Source: an uncultured Eubacteriales bacterium | GTDB lineage: Bacteria; Bacillota; Clostridia; Oscillospirales; UBA644 | Direction: 5' to 3' | Assembly: GCA_934501435.1 (NCBI GenBank) | Contig: CAKSTW010000002.1 | Location: 248,001 to 312,000 of the forward strand | DNA: 64,000 nt | In this document: piece by piece, positions 1-9,530 of the stretch | Position numbering within the stretch: position 1 is the first letter of the stretch | Layout of the letters: each line of letters opens with the position of its first letter | Translations under genes and position numbers: made by a program | Notes under the pieces: model-generated | Told to the model about the DNA's origin: nothing | The model's database searches: none | What the model saw: only the letters and a program-made list of their open reading frames with translations

Positions 1-956
1 CCGCAGGCATAAAGGAAGTCAAACTCCGTTCCGTTCTCACCTGCCACTGCCGTTACGGCGTCTGCGCAAAGTGTTACGGCGAAAACCTCGCGACGAGAGA
101 AACGGTCAACGTCGGCGAATCGGTCGGTATCATCGCGGCTCAGTCCATCGGAGAACCCGGTACGCAGCTTACGATGAGAACGTTCCATACCGGAGGCGTC
201 GCTTCCGCATCCGACATCACACAGGGTCTTCCGCGTGTTCAGGAACTTTTCGAGGCAAGACGCCCGAAAGTCCTTGCAATTCTTGCGGAGATCGACGGCG
301 AAGTCCGTTTCGAAGAGATAAAGCACGCGCGTTACGCCGTTATCTTCAATAAAGAAACGAACGAAGAAAGAAGTTATCTCATTCCTTATTCCGCAAAACT
401 CCGCGTCAGGGAGGGAGACTTCGTTCACCGCGGAGACGAACTCACCAACGGTGCGTCCGATCCTCAGGATATCCTCCGCGTCAAAGACGAGGCTGCCGTT
501 CAGGATTATATCATCTCCGAAATCCAGAAGACTTACCACCGTCAGGGCGTTGATATCAACGACAAACACGTCGAAATCATCGTCCGTCAGATGCTCCGCA
601 AGGTCAGGGTCATAACAAAAGGCTCCACCGATTACCTTGAGGGCAGCGTTATAGACAAGATAGAGGCGATGAGAACCAACAGGGCTCTTCAGGACAGAAT
701 AGACGCAGGAGAAGAGGGTGTTGTTCTTATGGAATACGTCCCCGTTCTTCTGGGTATCACGAAGGCGGCTCTTGCAACCGAATCCTTCATGAGCGCCGCG
801 TCCTTCCAGGAGACCACCAAAATTCTTACCGAAGCCGCTATCAAAGGCAAGTCGGATAAACTTATCGGTCTTAAAGAAAACGTTATTATCGGTAACCTTA
901 TTCCCGCGGGAACAGGGCTTGAAAGATACAGAAACGTCGAAATTACCGAGAAGTGA
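1..956 (+). CDS. rpoC: DNA-directed RNA polymerase beta-prime subunit, C-terminal part
   Basis: The reading frame is open from the window edge (first full codon at base 3) to a TGA at 954-956, so this is the 3' end of a gene cut by the window. The first residues carry the Cys cluster CHCRYGVCAKC of the second zinc site, followed by IIAAQSIGEPGTQLTMRTFH, a highly conserved RpoC segment. The rest covers the jaw and the C-terminal region. The protein is the catalytic clamp subunit of RNA polymerase. It is followed by a terminator and then by rpsL-rpsG-fusA-tuf, the usual bacterial order after rpoBC. Identification is secure. Confidence 0.97.
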   Translation, partial: AGIKEVKLRSVLTCHCRYGVCAKCYGENLATRETVNVGESVGIIAAQSIGEPGTQLTMRTFHTGGVASASDITQGLPRVQELFEARRPKVLAILAEIDGEVRFEEIKHARYAVIFNKETNEERSYLIPYSAKLRVREGDFVHRGDELTNGASDPQDILRVKDEAAVQDYIISEIQKTYHRQGVDINDKHVEIIVRQMLRKVRVITKGSTDYLEGSVIDKIEAMRTNRALQDRIDAGEEGVVLMEYVPVLLGITKAALATESFMSAASFQETTKILTEAAIKGKSDKLIGLKENVIIGNLIPAGTGLERYRNVEITEK

Positions 957-970
957 TAAAATAAAACAGA

Positions 971-1010
971 GTGCCGGTTTCTTCGGAAATCGGCACGGTT
1001 TTGTCTTTGC
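971..1010 (+). terminator. Rho-independent terminator after rpoC
   Basis: An 11-bp stem (GTGCCGGTTTC / GAAATCGGCAC, with G-T pairing) closes on a TTCG loop and is followed by a T-rich run. It separates rpoC from the rpsL promoter. Confidence 0.75.
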
Positions 1011-1087
1011 GGGCGGATTTTCCGCATTGTAAAGCAAGATTTCGGTTAAAATACAAAAAAAGTTCATTTTTTCAAAAGATGAACGCC

Positions 1088-1116
1088 TTGAATTATCCGC
1101 TGAATTGTGGTATAAT
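1088..1116 (+). promoter_or_regulatory. Sigma-A promoter of the rpsL operon
   Basis: TTGAAT (1088-1093) and a perfect TATAAT (1111-1116) are separated by 17 bp, about 34 bp upstream of the rpsL start. With the terminator just upstream, it shows that the str operon has its own promoter. Confidence 0.85.
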
Positions 1117-1149
1117 TCGTGATGGAATAATATGCAAAGGAGGTGCAGT

Positions 1150-1569
1150 ATGCCTACATTTAACCAATTGGTAAGAAAAGGAAGACAGACTTCTACCGTC
1201 AAATCGGTCGCTCCGGCTCTTCTCAAGAGTCTCAACACTCTTACAAAGAAGACTACCGATCAGAATTCTCCTCAGAAAAGAGGCGTTTGTACGACCGTTA
1301 AAACTCAGACCCCGAAGAAGCCTAACTCGGCTTTGCGTAAGGTCGCGAGAGTTCGTCTGACCAACCTTGCGGAGGTCACGGCGTATATCCCCGGTATAGG
1401 TCACAATCTTCAGGAACACAGCGTCGTTCTCATCAGAGGCGGACGTGTAAGAGACCTGCCTGGTGTTCGTTACCACATCATCAGAGGAACTTTGGACGCG
1501 CAGGGCGTTGCAAACAGAATGCAGAGCCGTTCGAAGTACGGTGCAAAGAAGCCTAAGGCGAAGAAGTAA
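1150..1569 (+). CDS. rpsL: 30S ribosomal protein S12
   Basis: The protein has 139 residues, the usual S12 length. It begins MPTFNQLVRKGRQ and contains the conserved PKKPNSALRK loop near the decoding centre and the RGGRVRDLPGVRYH segment. The open frame extends upstream, but ATG 1150 is chosen because a strong AAAGGAGGT lies at 1136-1144 and S12 proteins start there. S12 sits at the decoding site of the small subunit and is the classic streptomycin-resistance target. The residues visible in the loop look like the sensitive form. First gene of the str operon. Confidence 0.97.
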   Translation: MPTFNQLVRKGRQTSTVKSVAPALLKSLNTLTKKTTDQNSPQKRGVCTTVKTQTPKKPNSALRKVARVRLTNLAEVTAYIPGIGHNLQEHSVVLIRGGRVRDLPGVRYHIIRGTLDAQGVANRMQSRSKYGAKKPKAKK

Positions 1570-1618
1570 TTTGCACAAAAAACTAATAGGTTAAAGAACT
1601 AAAAAGAAAAATTCGTTT

Positions 1619-1652
1619 TATGCTGAAAGCATATTTTATATATATTATCAGC
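1619..1652 (+). repeat. Small inverted repeats between rpsL and rpsG
   Basis: TATGCT/AGCATA (1619-1633) can form a short hairpin, and TGCTGA (1621) can instead pair with TCAGCA (ending 1652). The two pairings are mutually exclusive. The 162-bp gap is long for this operon, so a leader or processing site is possible, but no protein-binding motif was recognised. Confidence 0.35.
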
Positions 1653-1731
1653 ATTGACGGGAGTTTCACTTTCGAGTACCTATGAAATCATCAGCATTCG
1701 CAAGAATGTAATAATGAAGGAGGGAAGTATA

Positions 1732-2202
1732 ATGCCAAGAAGAGGTTTTGTACCTAAGAGAGATGTTTTGCCCGATCCTATCTACAACAGCAAAATGGTT
1801 TCCAAACTTATCAACAGCGTTATGTACGACGGCAAGAAGGGCGTTGCCCAGAAGATCGTTTACTCCGCGTTTGATATAATCAAAGAGAAATCCGGAAAAG
1901 ATCCGCTGGAAGTATACGAGCAGGCAATGGAAAACATCATGCCCGTTCTTGAAGTCAAGGCGCGCCGTGTAGGCGGTTCCAACTATCAGGTTCCTATCGA
2001 AGTTAGACCTGAAAGAAGAACGGCACTCGGTCTTCGTTGGTTGACCGGTTACGCAAGAAAGAGAAGCGAGAAGACCATGAAAGAAAGACTCGCTAACGAA
2101 ATTCTTGACGCAGTCAACGGACAGGGCGGAGCTGTTAAAAAGAGAGAAGACACTCATAAGATGGCTGAAGCCAACAAGGCTTTCGCACACTTTAAGTGGT
2201 AA
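1732..2202 (+). CDS. rpsG: 30S ribosomal protein S7
   Basis: The product has 156 residues and begins MPRRGFVPKRDVLPDPIYNS, the typical bacterial S7 start. It includes RRVGGSNYQVPIEVRPERR, the 16S rRNA-contacting region. ATG 1732 follows an AAGGAGGGA site, and an upstream in-frame extension has no family support. S7 nucleates assembly of the 30S head and in other bacteria represses its own operon. Its place between rpsL and fusA is canonical. Confidence 0.97.
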   Translation: MPRRGFVPKRDVLPDPIYNSKMVSKLINSVMYDGKKGVAQKIVYSAFDIIKEKSGKDPLEVYEQAMENIMPVLEVKARRVGGSNYQVPIEVRPERRTALGLRWLTGYARKRSEKTMKERLANEILDAVNGQGGAVKKREDTHKMAEANKAFAHFKW

Positions 2203-2243
2203 GTCTCCATACGCCTATTTATTAAGGAAGGATAAAGAAATAT

Positions 2244-4325
2244 ATGCCAAGACAATACCCGCTTGAAAAATACAGAAATATAGGTATAATGGCACATATA
2301 GACGCCGGTAAAACAACGACTACCGAAAGAATCCTCTACTACACCGGAGTAAACCATAAGATCGGAGAGACCCACGACGGCACCGCTACTATGGACTGGA
2401 TGGAGCAGGAGCAGGAGAGAGGTATCACAATTACCTCCGCTGCAACAACGGCAGTATGGAAAGACCACTGTATCCACATCATCGACACCCCGGGCCACGT
2501 TGACTTCACCGTTGAAGTTGAAAGATCCCTGCGTGTCCTTGACGGATCCGTAACCGTCCTTTGTGCTAAGGGCGGCGTTGAACCTCAGTCCGAGACCGTT
2601 TGGCGTCAGGCGGATAAATATCACGTTCCCAGAATGGTATACGTTAACAAAATGGATATCATGGGAGCTGACTTTTATCGCGTCGTCAGAATGATGAAGG
2701 ACAGACTCAAATGTAACGCCGTTCCCGTTCAGCTTCCAATCGGGGCTGAATCTACCTTCAAAGGTATAATCGACCTTCTCGATATGAAGGCTTACGTTTA
2801 CTACGACGATCTGGGCAAAGATATCAGAGCGGAAGAGATTCCCGACGATATGAAGGAACTTGCCGAGAAATACAGATCGGAAATGATCGAACACGTTGTC
2901 GAACAGGACGACGACCTGATGGAAAAATATTTCGCAGGCGAAGAGATCACCGTTGAAGAACTCAAAAAAGGAATCCGCGCAGGCACTATCGCAAACAAGA
3001 TAGTCCCCGTTTTCTGCGGAACCTCCTATAAAAACAAGGGCGTTCAGAAACTGCTCGACGGAATCGTCGACTATATGCCGTCGCCTCTCGATATTCCCCC
3101 GATCCAGGGTCACGAACCCGGAGATCCGGACGAAGTTATGGAGAGAAAGCCCGACGACAACGAACCGTTCTCCGCTCTTGCTTTCAAAATAGCGACCGAC
3201 CCCTATGTCGGAAAACTCTGCTATTTCCGCGTATACTCCGGAAAACTCACCGCGGGAACCACCGTTGTCAACGCAACGAAAGGCTCCAGAGAGAGATTCG
3301 GACGTATCCTTAAAATGCACGCGAACCACAGAGAAGATATCAACGAGGTCTATACCGGCGATATCTGCGCTGCTGTCGGTCTTAAAAACGTAACTACCGG
3401 AGACTCCCTCTGCGACGAGAACGCTCCTATCATTCTCGAATCGATGGAATTCCCCGAACCGGTTATCCGCGTTGCAATCGAACCGAAAACCAAAGCAGGT
3501 CAGGAAAAAATGGGCATCGCCCTTTCCAAACTTGCCGAAGAGGACCCGACCTTCAAGACCTATACCGATCAGGAAACAGGTCAGACGATCATCGCCGGAA
3601 TGGGCGAACTTCACCTTGAAATCATCGTAGACAGACTTCTCCGTGAGTTCAAAGTCGAAGCAAACGTCGGTAAACCTCAGGTTGCCTATAAAGAAACAGT
3701 CAGAAAGACCGTCGACCACGAATGTAAATACAAACGTCAGTCGGGCGGTTCCGGTCAGTACGGTCACGTCAAGATCATTCTTGAACCGAACGAATCCGGA
3801 AAAGGCTATGAATTTATCAACAAAGTCACCGGAGGAGCAATTCCGAAGGAATTTATCGAACCTGTCAATCAGGGTATCCAGGGCGCTATGCGCAGCGGCG
3901 TTTTGGCGGGCTATCCCGTCGTCGACGTAAAGGTAACTCTTTACGACGGTTCTTATCACGAAGTCGACTCTTCCGAAATGGCATTCAAGATCGCCGGTTC
4001 TATGGCGTTCAAGGAAGCCATGAAGAAAGCAGACCCCGTCATAATGGAACCGATAATGAAAGTCGTCGTTACAGCACCCGATGAATACCTCGGAGCGGTC
4101 ATCGGAGACCTCACCTCCCGCCGCGGACAGGTACAGGGACAGGAATCGGACGGCGGCACTCAGACCGTCACCGCATTCGTTCCGCTTTCCGAAATGTTCG
4201 GATACGCAACCGACCTTCGTTCCAAAACACAGGGTCGCGGCGCGTACGTTATGGAACCGAGCCACTACACCGAAGTTCCGAAGTCCATTCAGGAAGGCAT
4301 TATCGGCGGCAGAGCCAAAAACTGA
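2244..4325 (+). CDS. fusA: Elongation factor G
   Basis: The protein has 693 residues, full length for EF-G. The N-terminal GTPase domain shows the P-loop AHIDAGKTTTTERIL, the switch II DTPGHVDF and NKMD. The C-terminal domains IV-V include GGAIPKEFIEPV and RRGQVQGQES. EF-G drives translocation of tRNA and mRNA and takes part in ribosome recycling. It lies 41 bp after rpsG with an AAGGAAGGA ribosome site. It is the second translation factor of the operon, followed by tuf. Confidence 0.98.
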   Translation: MPRQYPLEKYRNIGIMAHIDAGKTTTTERILYYTGVNHKIGETHDGTATMDWMEQEQERGITITSAATTAVWKDHCIHIIDTPGHVDFTVEVERSLRVLDGSVTVLCAKGGVEPQSETVWRQADKYHVPRMVYVNKMDIMGADFYRVVRMMKDRLKCNAVPVQLPIGAESTFKGIIDLLDMKAYVYYDDLGKDIRAEEIPDDMKELAEKYRSEMIEHVVEQDDDLMEKYFAGEEITVEELKKGIRAGTIANKIVPVFCGTSYKNKGVQKLLDGIVDYMPSPLDIPPIQGHEPGDPDEVMERKPDDNEPFSALAFKIATDPYVGKLCYFRVYSGKLTAGTTVVNATKGSRERFGRILKMHANHREDINEVYTGDICAAVGLKNVTTGDSLCDENAPIILESMEFPEPVIRVAIEPKTKAGQEKMGIALSKLAEEDPTFKTYTDQETGQTIIAGMGELHLEIIVDRLLREFKVEANVGKPQVAYKETVRKTVDHECKYKRQSGGSGQYGHVKIILEPNESGKGYEFINKVTGGAIPKEFIEPVNQGIQGAMRSGVLAGYPVVDVKVTLYDGSYHEVDSSEMAFKIAGSMAFKEAMKKADPVIMEPIMKVVVTAPDEYLGAVIGDLTSRRGQVQGQESDGGTQTVTAFVPLSEMFGYATDLRSKTQGRGAYVMEPSHYTEVPKSIQEGIIGGRAKN

Positions 4326-4335
4326 TTTTGATTGG

Positions 4336-4403
4336 TAAAAGCATCGGCTTTTAACGATACAAACAAATAAACAAAATAAAACAAAACAAAAACAAAAACA
4401 TTG
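4336..4403 (+). other. Hairpin and G-free A/C-rich leader before tuf
   Basis: After fusA, TAAAAGC-ATCG-GCTTTTA (4336-4353) forms a 7-bp hairpin without a T-run. It is followed by about 46 bases (4357-4402) with no G on the plus strand, almost only A and C. The ribosome site AAGGAGGA comes directly after. Unstructured A-rich leaders are known to aid initiation of highly expressed genes, which would suit tuf. This role is inferred. Confidence 0.5.
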
Positions 4404-4421
4404 ACAAGGAGGATAATTCCT

Positions 4422-5621
<1,200 letters not shown>

Positions 5622-5635
5622 TTTCAGACAAATCA

Positions 5636-5666
5636 AAAGCGGAGAGTTTTCTCTCCGCTTTTTTTG
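5636..5666 (+). terminator. Terminator of the rpsL-rpsG-fusA-tuf operon
   Basis: The stem AAAGCGGAGAG / CTCTCCGCTTT has a TTTT loop and a run of seven T. The falling arm with its T-run (CTCTCCGCTTTTTTGTT) occurs again at 5771-5787 without a matching rising arm. Confidence 0.9.
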
Positions 5667-6178
5667 TTACCTAAAATCGCCGCTGACAGAAAAAAGTTTC
5701 GCCTTGTGAGAATTTTGGGGAAAGATATGCGGATTGCGGAAATCAACACTTCTTCCTCCGTTCTCAGCCTCTCTCCGCTTTTTTGTTTTATAAAACTGCC
5801 GCCCCATGCTCTGCCTGAACCTTGCGGCGGCAATGTGCGTTTCCGACCTCTGCGCTGCAATTTTTTTCCGCCCGCCCGTCCCGTTCTTCGTTCCTCCGCC
5901 CCCCCCGCTGCGGCAAAAACCGGAGCCGAACGTTCAGTGCGGTACCCGTATTCAGCCCCCTGTTTTCCCCGCGCGCTCCGGCAGACACAGAACCGGGATT
6001 TTCCGCCCTGCCCGATGTCTCCTATCGACTCTGCCCACCTTGCCCCTCGCTATGTCTGCCCTCCGCGGGGGAAACGACGGAATTCGCCGTTTTTCGACTT
6101 GCTTTTTTCTTAAGTCTGTGTTATTATAATGTATATAAAGAATTGCGCGGAGATTTTCCGCGGCACGGGAGAGGTAAA
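5667..6178. other. C-rich non-coding gap
   Basis: About 510 bp hold no convincing gene on either strand. Open frames here give proline/arginine-rich translations without ribosome sites. The plus strand is strongly pyrimidine-rich (for example eight C in a row near 5898-5906). Coding strands elsewhere in the window are purine-rich, so this could be a decayed minus-strand gene. A TATAAT at 6125-6130 is the likely -10 of mscL, with no good -35. Confidence 0.45.
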
Positions 6179-6616
6179 ATGAAAAAGTTTTTTTCGGAAT
6201 TCAAAACATTCGCGCTCCGCGGCAATATGATAGACCTTGCCGTAGGCGTGATCATCGGCGGCGCATTTCAGGGAATAGTCAAAAGCCTTGTCGACGACGT
6301 CATCAATCCGCTTTTGGGGCTTCTTTTTCAGGCGGATCTTTCGAATTTGTCGGTTACGATAAACTCGGTCGAACTGAAATACGGTTCGTTCATAAGCGCG
6401 GTCATAAACTTCCTTATTATGGCGTTCGTTATTTTCAGCTTTATCAAGGCGCTTAATACCATCGCAGAGAAAACAAAAAAGAAAAAGGAAGAAGAGCCTC
6501 CTGCCCCGACGACGAAAAAGTGTCCCTTCTGCATGAGCGAAATCTCAATAGAGGCGACCAGATGTCCGCACTGCACTTCGGTTCTCCCCGAAGAAAAAGC
6601 CGAAGACGCGGAATAG
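6179..6616 (+). CDS. mscL: Large-conductance mechanosensitive channel with zinc-ribbon tail
   Basis: The protein has 145 residues. The N-terminal part, FALRGNMIDLAVGVIIGGAFQ, is the MscL amphipathic helix and pore-lining TM1. A second membrane helix lies near residues 78-98. MscL opens under membrane tension to release solutes during osmotic downshock. The cytoplasmic end is extended by Lys-rich sequence and two CxxC pairs (C115/C118 and C129/C132) that look like a small zinc ribbon, absent from E. coli MscL. ATG 6179 follows GAGGT; the longer upstream open frame is non-coding. It has its own terminator. Confidence 0.93.
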   Translation: MKKFFSEFKTFALRGNMIDLAVGVIIGGAFQGIVKSLVDDVINPLLGLLFQADLSNLSVTINSVELKYGSFISAVINFLIMAFVIFSFIKALNTIAEKTKKKKEEEPPAPTTKKCPFCMSEISIEATRCPHCTSVLPEEKAEDAE

Positions 6617-6639
6617 TTTTCGGACAGTTTCAAAAAATA

Positions 6640-6674
6640 AAGGCTGTAAAATAAAAATTTTTACAGCCTTTTTG
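6640..6674 (+). terminator. Terminator after mscL
   Basis: AAGGCTGTAAAA pairs with TTTTTACAGCCTT and a T-run follows. It isolates mscL from the O-acetylation genes downstream. Confidence 0.85.
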
Positions 6675-6731
6675 TCACCTTTGCCGTTTTTACCGCATCT
6701 TATTTACAGAACATATTAAGGGGGCGGCGGT

Positions 6732-8120
6732 ATGGTTTTCAGCAGTACGGAATTTTTGTTTTGGTTTTTACCGTGTTTTCTCGTCGCCTATTTTTTAGTC
6801 CCGAACCGTCTGAAAAACGGCTGTATGCTTCTGTTCAGCCTGTTTTTCTATATCTGCGGCGTTATCGGAAACCCTGTTTATATCCCGCTTTTGCCGATTT
6901 TTATTCTTATCAACTACGGCGCGGCGCGGCTTATCGAAAAGGGCGGAAAGCATAAAAAACTCCGGCTCGTACTTACGCTTATAATAAATTTCGGAAACCT
7001 CGCCGTCTTCAAATACGTGGATTTTATAACCGAAAATTTAAACGCGGCGTTTTCTCTTTCTCTTCCCGTTCTCGACCTTGTTCTTCCCGTCGGCATAAGT
7101 TTTTACACTTTTCAGAATTCGGCGTATATCGTCGACGTGTATAAGGGAAAAATTCCCGCCGAAAAGAATATAGTAAATTTCGCCGCGCATACCCTGATGT
7201 TTTCGCATCTCGTCTCCGGACCCATCGTCCGTTATCCCGATATTCAGCCGGAACTCCGCACGAAAAAGAAGATCTCATGGGAGACCTTTTACGGCGGGAT
7301 CACAACATTTATTACGGGGCTTGCGTACAAGGTAATAATCGCGAACCGTCTCGGCGGACTGTGGACGGCGGTCGGAAAGATAGGCTATGAGTCGGTCTCG
7401 ACTCCGATGATGTGGCTCGGAATTATCGCATATTCCCTGCAGCTTTATTTCGATTTCTGCGGATATTCCCTGATGGCTGTCGGCCTCGGAAAAATGACGG
7501 GATATACCCTGCCCGAAAATTTCAACCTGCCGTATATTTCAAAATCCATGACCGAATTCTGGCGGCGCTGGCATATAACGCTCGGCGCGTGGTTCAGGGA
7601 CTACGTCTATATCCCGCTCGGCGGAAACCGCTGCGGAAAGGCAAGGACGTATTTCAATCTACTGGTCGTCTGGCTCTTTACGGCGCTCTGGCACGGCGCA
7701 AACTGGAACTTCGTTCTGTGGGGGCTGCTGCTGTTTGTCTGCATCTCGATCGAAAAGGCGGGACTGTATAAAGTTCTCGACCGTTCGAAAATCGCCGGTC
7801 ATATTTATATGGCGATCTTAATTCCCGTCCAGTGGCTTATTTTTGCCGTTCCCGACCTCGAAAAACTCGGCACGGCGTTCGGGCGGCTCGTCGGTATCGG
7901 CGGAGTTAACGTCTATGCCGGAGATTTTGCAAAATATCTGTCGCAATACGGCGTTTACGTTTTTGCGGGTCTTCTTTTCGCGACCGGTCTCCCCGCGTTT
8001 TTCTATAAAAAGATAAAGACGCGGATCTTTGAATATCTCCTGCTCGCCGTCACTTTTGCATATTCCGTTTACTGCATATTCAAGGGAATGAACGACCCGT
8101 TCATGTATTTTAATTTCTGA
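6732..8120 (+). CDS. MBOAT family O-acyltransferase (AlgI/PatA-like)
   Basis: The 462-residue polytopic membrane protein starts MVFSSTEFLFWFLPCF. It carries the AlgI-type hallmark FWRRWHITLGAWFRDYVYIP, then ALWHGANWNFVLWG with the predicted active-site His near residue 321. Such proteins move acetyl groups across the membrane to decorate alginate, peptidoglycan (PatA) or other surface glycans. The next gene, 10 bp away, is an SGNH protein, the usual partner that transfers acetyl to the glycan. The substrate cannot be told from sequence. The sigma/anti-sigma pair downstream suggests a link to envelope stress. Confidence 0.9.
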   Translation: MVFSSTEFLFWFLPCFLVAYFLVPNRLKNGCMLLFSLFFYICGVIGNPVYIPLLPIFILINYGAARLIEKGGKHKKLRLVLTLIINFGNLAVFKYVDFITENLNAAFSLSLPVLDLVLPVGISFYTFQNSAYIVDVYKGKIPAEKNIVNFAAHTLMFSHLVSGPIVRYPDIQPELRTKKKISWETFYGGITTFITGLAYKVIIANRLGGLWTAVGKIGYESVSTPMMWLGIIAYSLQLYFDFCGYSLMAVGLGKMTGYTLPENFNLPYISKSMTEFWRRWHITLGAWFRDYVYIPLGGNRCGKARTYFNLLVVWLFTALWHGANWNFVLWGLLLFVCISIEKAGLYKVLDRSKIAGHIYMAILIPVQWLIFAVPDLEKLGTAFGRLVGIGGVNVYAGDFAKYLSQYGVYVFAGLLFATGLPAFFYKKIKTRIFEYLLLAVTFAYSVYCIFKGMNDPFMYFNF

Positions 8121-8130
8121 AGGTGTAAAA

Positions 8131-9027
8131 ATGAAAAAAAAGATAATATGTCTTGCCGCCGCCTGCGCGGTGTTTGCGGTCTTTGTCGTCGCCGGACTTT
8201 GGCTCTACGGATTTATCACTGTCGATAACGGCAAGATCGAAATAATCACGAACGGGGCAAATTCAATAAAAACAGTCGGCGTTGCCGGACTGAAAAACGA
8301 AGAAAAAGAGCCTGAAAAACCCGATATTACTGATAAGAACGGGACGGACGACCCGTCAAAAAACACGGAAACTCCGTCAAAAGATAACGAAAAACCCGTG
8401 AAACCCGAAAAACCCGCGCCCGACGTCAGCACGGCGGAGGGATTTGTTTCGGCTCCCGACGGCTATTTCGACGACGCGCTGATAATCGGCGACAGCCGCG
8501 CCGAGGATCTCAAGTATTACGGCAAGATAGACGGCGCCGACTTTTTCACCGTCGTCGGTCTGAGTATTTACAACGTCTGGAAAAAAACGGCGACGGTCGG
8601 CGGCGTCGAAACGAACATAACAGATCTCCTGTCAAGCAAAAAATACGGGAAAATATACATTATAACAGGGGTAAACGAATGCGGATACAACATAAAGCAG
8701 ACCGTGAAAAAATACGGTGCATTTATTGATAAAGTTAAAGAAATGCAGCCGAACGCGATAATTTACGCAAACGCGAATATCCATATTACAAAAAAAGAGT
8801 CGGACAAGAATATTTACGACTGCAACAACGGAAGCCTGAACGCCTTAAATGAGGGAATAAAGGGGCTTGCCGACAACAAAACCGTTTACTATCTTGACGT
8901 AAATCCGATATTCGACGATGAAAACGGAAATCTGCGCGCCGATTATACGGGAGACGGAACTCATCTTTACGCAAAATATACGATCAAATGGGCGGACTGG
9001 CTGAAAAGTAACGTTATCGTAAAATAG
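8131..9027 (+). CDS. Membrane-anchored SGNH/GDSL hydrolase-like protein, O-acetylation partner
   Basis: The 298-residue protein has one N-terminal membrane anchor (about residues 5-28) and a Pro/Glu/Lys/Asp-rich linker (about 55-100). An SGNH domain follows. Block I is IIGDSRAEDL with the candidate nucleophile Ser122; a GVNECG block lies in the middle; GDGTHL supplies Asp275 and His278. The intact triad argues for activity outside the membrane, as for PatB or AlgX acetyl transfer. It follows the MBOAT gene after 10 bp, so the two are almost certainly cotranscribed. Confidence 0.85.
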   Translation: MKKKIICLAAACAVFAVFVVAGLWLYGFITVDNGKIEIITNGANSIKTVGVAGLKNEEKEPEKPDITDKNGTDDPSKNTETPSKDNEKPVKPEKPAPDVSTAEGFVSAPDGYFDDALIIGDSRAEDLKYYGKIDGADFFTVVGLSIYNVWKKTATVGGVETNITDLLSSKKYGKIYIITGVNECGYNIKQTVKKYGAFIDKVKEMQPNAIIYANANIHITKKESDKNIYDCNNGSLNALNEGIKGLADNKTVYYLDVNPIFDDENGNLRADYTGDGTHLYAKYTIKWADWLKSNVIVK

Positions 9028-9045
9028 CAGTCTGCGGGGGACGAA

Positions 9046-9528
9046 ATGACGGAAAAAATCAGAACGGAACGGTTCTGTTCCGCGGTTTTTGAGATGAAGG
9101 GCGATATGTACGCCGTCGCGGTGAGCCTTCTGAAGAATAAAGAAGACGCCGAAGACGTCGTTCAGCAGACGCTCTATAAGGCTTATGAGCGGCTTGACAC
9201 CCTTCGGTTCTCCGAAAAATTCAGACCGTGGATAATGAAGATACTTACGAACGAATGCTACGCCGTCATCCGGGGCAGAAAGCAGACGTTGCCTTCGGAG
9301 AATATAGAAGAACTCCCCGACAGAGACTCGGGGACCGAAGAAAAGATAACTCTCTGGGAAACGGTTTCCCGTCTTAAAATAGAACAAAGAACGGTCGTTT
9401 TGCTGTTTTACTATCAGGATCTGCCGATAAAAGAGATATCAAAAGTGCTCGGAATTTCCGAAGATACCGTAAAAAAGAGACTTTCAAGAGCGCGCGAAAC
9501 TCTGAGACAAAGCCTTGAGGAGGTGTAA
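9046..9528 (+). CDS. ECF-type RNA polymerase sigma factor (SigV-like by context)
   Basis: The 160-residue protein has sigma region 2 (KNKEDAEDVVQQTLYKAYERL) and region 4 with a helix-turn-helix (DLPIKEISKVLGISEDTVKKRLSRAR). It lacks regions 1 and 3, as ECF sigma factors do. Such factors direct RNA polymerase to stress regulons when released by an anti-sigma factor. The next gene, two bases downstream, is an RsiV-like membrane anti-sigma, which points to the SigV group. It lies 18 bp after the SGNH gene and may be expressed with the O-acetylation pair. Confidence 0.88.
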   Translation: MTEKIRTERFCSAVFEMKGDMYAVAVSLLKNKEDAEDVVQQTLYKAYERLDTLRFSEKFRPWIMKILTNECYAVIRGRKQTLPSENIEELPDRDSGTEEKITLWETVSRLKIEQRTVVLLFYYQDLPIKEISKVLGISEDTVKKRLSRARETLRQSLEEV

Positions 9529-9530
9529 CC

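Noticed and set aside
5822..6178. Upstream extension of the mscL frame by about 119 codons.
   Set aside because: The added part is Pro/Arg-rich, lacks a ribosome site, and MscL family members start at MKKFFSEFK.
6675..6731. ECF/SigV-type promoter before the MBOAT gene.
   Set aside because: No convincing AAC ... CGTC arrangement was found, so autoregulation by the sigma factor is left as a prediction only.
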